Origin: Trileptium ribeirensis
Taxonomy: Eukaryota > Nematoda > Enoplea > Enoplida > Thoracostomopsidae
Reading direction: 5' to 3'
Length of the DNA stretch: 64,000 nt
Assembly (NCBI GenBank): GCA_030248225.1
Contig: JASANE010028453.1
Location: 16,867 to 80,866 of the forward strand
Below, in pieces: positions 60,201 to 64,000 of the stretch (its first letter is position 1; every line of letters begins with the position of its first letter). Both the position numbers and the translations under genes were made by a program. The notes under the pieces are model-generated. The model did no database searches and was not told the DNA's origin. It saw only the letters and a list, made by a program, of their open reading frames with translations.

Positions 60201-61584
60201 ATTTTTTAGAACATCGAACCCTTGTCGAAACCTGATTTTCTACAATATTCTCTCGCATCTTTAGTTGAATTCTTGAATGTGTATGTGGAACGATCGAAGT
60301 GAAGATTTCATACTAGCCAGGAGTGTGAGATTTGGCAGCGTACGTTTGTGGGGGTTTTTTTTGGGGTGGCATGCATAACTCAACTTCTGATAGGCAGATC
60401 TGGTCGTGCAATATGCCCTCATTGGGAAAGTTTGAAGGTCTCTGTTTGTGTCCTTTAGTTGACGCAAAAACCGATCCCAACTCCTTGCTGTTCAAAAGGG
60501 GGTCCGACAGGGCCCAGGCAGGATTCCTGGGATCCACTCAAAACACGTTATGTGTCGTATCTCAACAACCACCGATGCGACATGGCTCACATTTTGTCTC
60601 ATTTTGTTCAGAAAATTTAGCTCTATAAAGCTATCAAATATTGTTGTTGCTGAGGCTTGGGTCAAAACAGGTTTTAGAAATGGACCCTTGGGAACCGAAA
60701 AACACCAAAATGGTCATATTCCCTCAACCACTGGAGCGACGCGGCTAAGATTAGGGTCATTTTGCTCACAACTCTAAAATAGTTATACGCTGTGCTTTAC
60801 TATTTAAGTCCACCTGCAGTAGGCACGTTTTCGAATGAATATAATTTATAAGAAGAACTAATAAAAGTATATATGAATTGACCTGAGAAGTTTGTAAACG
60901 CTGCGCATCTGGAATTTGCTGCGACCTAAATTAAATTGTGATTTGCTATGTAAGTAGAAATGGTAATTTTGACTTGAACTTTTATATACGCTCAGAATTG
61001 ACTTTCTTGACGATGAGACAAGTCCCTAGTTATTACTTAATATACTAAAATACCAACTACAAGTAAAACGTTTTAACCGTTACGGTGAACCAGAATTTTC
61101 ATTCAACCCGAAGAAAACCATTCAACCCTTCTAAATTAGTGCTATTTTTGGCCTAGTTCAGCTGCAAAATCCCAGAATATCGGCAAACAATTAATAAGAT
61201 TTTATTTATAAATGAATATAAAAGATGTATAATTAAAAAGGGTTCGTCAACCCCAAATGCCAAGCAATAGAAACAATGTACCTCCTCCTCTTTCACGTTT
61301 TTCACTTTCAGTGTGTTTCTGCATAATGTAATTTAGTTTAAAGGAGAAAAATCAATTATTATTATTATTATTATTGAACGAGAGTAACACCGGTTCAGTT
61401 CAGTCGATGTTCACAAAATAACGTTAGCCATTGTCTGGCGAACATATAGAAACATAGTATATATATACGCAATATATTTAGAGAAACCGGGTAGATTGCA
61501 AGTGATTAAAAATTGTTTTCAACCTTGATAGAAGCAGAATCTAGCTAAGTGAAGCGTTTTTGAGAGGGAAAAATCTGCACCATC

Positions 61585-62096
61585 TATCCGTCCTTTGAAT
61601 TTTTAGCAAAAGCTATGGTGTTGGTTTAAAATTTCTTTGTTTGAACTTGTAGGCGTAATATTGGTCAAACGTAAGACATATATATAGATATCGCCAAAAA
61701 TTGCTTTAATTAATAATAACCTAATATCATTAACTAATGAGCGAAAGCGTGTTAGCTTATTTTTTCCGGGCATTTTATAATAAAGATTGCTTATTTTTCA
61801 ATGAATAAGCTATACCCTTTGGTGACAACGATTACTTCTCGTCGTGCTGATTATGAATCTGTTTATTACTATACAACCACGTGAAAAACATGCTACTAGA
61901 AAGTTAGCTAGAATATTAATTACTAAATAATTATTAATTAGCCAAAATTTTGAAAACTTTAAAAGTGCTCAGAAAATAAAAAATATCACACGGGGGTTTT
62001 GTATGACACTTATTACGGATATAACATTTCCTGAAACTGAAAAACATGGTTATATATGATAATTAGTTAAATATATATACACATATCAGGGAAGAA
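61585..62096 (-). repeat. mirror of the AGCTAATTA-rich repeat (38249-38740)
   Basis: Same order in reverse complement, ending at the hAT-like element at 62097. The remaining part lies at about 63270-63345. Confidence 0.7.
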
Positions 62097-63260
62097 CCGG
62101 AACTGGTCCGATTTAAACCGGAACCTGAAACTTGGTCTTATAAATTTATATATAGTAAAAGATATGAAGGAAGAAATCAAGGTATAGTGGATATTTAAAA
62201 TGCATTAAAAATAACTTTTACATTAAACGTAATGTATTGCGGTAGTATTGTTGCTTTTCTGAAAACTTCAAAAGAAAATAACCGAGGAAGCTGATAATGT
62301 TTATTTTTTAATCTAATATGTCGACTTTTGGACACTTAGAGCAAAAAATGCCTTTGACTATACACCATTGCGTATACTGCGTCTCAATCGGAATATGCTT
62401 ACAAAGCTCGGAGCGTAAAGAATACACTTTTGCTCTGTCTCCAGTTCGCCTTTCTTTACTACACATACGTTTGTTACAGCATCTGCAGGAAACTTGAAAT
62501 TATTGGTTTATATGATTCTAAGAGAAAAAAATAAATAGAAGGTAATTTCCTGATCAGTGGTCAGGTACTCTGGTTTAGGCTAGTGCCCGTAAGTTTTGGA
62601 CAAACAGTGCCCGGAAGTTAGATGATAATGATGGTAACTTTAGAATCAATAATGCTATAAATGAGACATACTGTGTATGCTGCTAATAACAATTCCAATA
62701 AATACAGTTCTTTGCCAACCAACCAAACTCCAGCTGCGTTGCAGATAACGTCAGTTTACTTCAATTTAGACTGATTTACCAAGTCTACAAGCGCATTGGC
62801 GGGTTCTTGAAGCAATTTATGTTAGCCAAGCATATCCTGAATACTTTTGCGTAAGCCATACTCTGTTACCGAGTTGGACCGGTTTAATTGGAAAGGTACC
62901 CCACGGACTTCTGGATGTGTAAAATAGCTGCTGCAAGCATCGACGTCGCTTTGATTGGCTAACAAAACTCCTGCAGGTTATTATGAAATTTTCCAACTGA
63001 AATTATGTGCCTACTTACGTTTCAAACGTCAAATTGCGTAGTTAATCTTTTCTTTTGCTTGATTGTATTGGAGCTTGATCATTGTAATAAATATATTACA
63101 TTGTTTGGATCACAGATGAAGCAAAAAACGTGGAAAATTTTAAACTAACTTTTCAGTTCCTAAGTCAGTATCTTTTTGGGTTAGCCCTTTGCCTTTGCCG
63201 GGAACTCGTAACCTGAACATGCTTCTCCCGCGGAAACCGGAATTCTTCGCTTAATTACTG
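62097..63260 (-). mobile_element. mirror copy of the left-arm hAT-like element
   Basis: It begins CAGGGAAGAACCGG. The other end is degenerate (TTAATTACTG at 63260). It shares the private markers of 37104-38248 but carries many extra small insertions and substitutions absent from all other copies. Confidence 0.85.
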
Positions 63261-63512
63261 ATACAATATATATATAATTAATTAGTTAATTTTATGTAAA
63301 TTTTAAAATCACCTTAAAATTGCTGCTTTTTTGCATCGGCGGTTATATACATCAAATGTTCAAAACGTGAGACGTTAGCATGAATTTGATTAAATATATG
63401 TACTTATATATTTAGATGAAAGACATCCACAATATATAAATAAGCTGTAAAAAAACATTATACTTGTGCCTCTTTTTTTTGTAATTTATTACGTTAATGA
63501 GCTCTATATATT

Positions 63513-63956
63513 AGTCGGTAGTGGAACTACAATTGTGAGCGGAGCTTGGGCTTTGGCATTACGAATGAACTCAATTTTATGTTCTTCAAAGAACGCACAT
63601 CGGCATAGGGAATATGGCTTTATCATTGGTAAAAATATGATATTTCCACTCTTTCTAATCAAAAACCTAATAATGGTTCTATCGAAACGATTCTGTTTCA
63701 ATAAAAGAAAGCATATCCTGCAAAATTCCCTATTTTAGCTGCATAAGCTTAACTAATTAGCTAATTACTAATTAACCACTCAATATTTTTTAATCCCGAA
63801 TATCAGGTGCCCACTCTGACATGATAGGCTTTCAAAAAAGTTTTCAGTGGTTCTTAATATCCGTCGAACCGAACTAACTGAAATGGACTGACATCGACTT
63901 TTTTGGTTATATACAGAGCAAAGCTTCTGCTTGGCTTCGCCTCGCTCCGCTCAATT
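63513..63956 (+). repeat. mirror of the long CTCCGCTCAATTA-ended repeat
   Basis: Reverse complement of 36426-36862, including the 160-bp internal block. It is followed to the window edge by the 51-bp tandem-repeat unit. Confidence 0.75.
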
Positions 63957-64000
63957 AGCACTACCACGATATGCCGCAGTCCCAGTTTACGACCACTCTC

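Larger units (their letters stand above)
51265..64000 (-). repeat. right arm of the giant inverted repeat, cut by the window edge
   Basis: Reverse complement of 36378-49425. It opens at the spacer with the mirror of 49425 and ends at the window edge inside the 51-bp tandem repeat, so the palindrome may extend further. Long exact runs (for example about 95 bp around 53500-53590) alternate with short clusters of indels and substitutions. The segments 51265-53900, 56300-58590 and 60200-61580 contain no feature beyond those mirrored from the left arm. Confidence 0.92.

Overview
The window is AT-rich genomic DNA from an invertebrate-type animal. It shows spliced exons with consensus GT-AG borders, very long repeat-filled introns, Gypsy, CR1/Jockey-like and hAT-type transposons, and no operon-like gene packing. 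The sequence alone does not allow placement to phylum. There are no tRNA, rRNA or CRISPR signals that I can support.

One host gene runs through most of the window on the minus strand. It is a TNRC6/GW182 (gawky) homologue, the Argonaute-partner scaffold of microRNA silencing. Its exons read downwards from 41729-41214 through 34605-34374, 31422-31303, 15646-15352, 13686-13589 and 12174-about 11625 to the left edge (119-1), where the gene leaves the window. The reading phases of the joined exons agree across all introns, and every exon carries G-W, W-G or similar tryptophan motifs in a Q/G/S/P-rich background. Its catalytic-type C-terminal half (UBA, RRM, silencing domain) is not in the window.

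The introns carry most of the interesting sequence. Intron 3 (31302-15647) holds a decayed Gypsy-type LTR retrotransposon (17227-30622). It has an unusual order: 5' LTR, peptide-encoding tandem repeats, gag, an envelope-like glycoprotein gene, then protease-RT-RNase H-integrase, then a basic accessory ORF, then the 3' LTR. The 3' LTR was split by three nested copies of a non-autonomous hAT-like element. That hAT-like family has a CAGGGARTAACCGG terminal repeat, clusters of GGTTCC/CCGGAA near both ends, and a clean 8-bp target duplication in one copy. It is scattered through the whole window. Smaller MITE-like families, minisatellites and dead CR1/Jockey-like LINE fragments fill the rest.

From about 36.4 kb to the right edge the window is a giant inverted repeat. 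The left arm (about 36378-49425) is mirrored by the right arm (about 51265-64000) around a unique spacer of about 1.8 kb centred near 50.2 kb. The arms share the first coding exon of the GW182 gene, LINE fragments, an hAT copy and MITEs. The left copy of the exon is open; the right copy is broken by small indels. Private changes are concentrated in the right arm even in transposon sequence, so an assembly or long-read fold-back artefact must be considered alongside a real palindrome.
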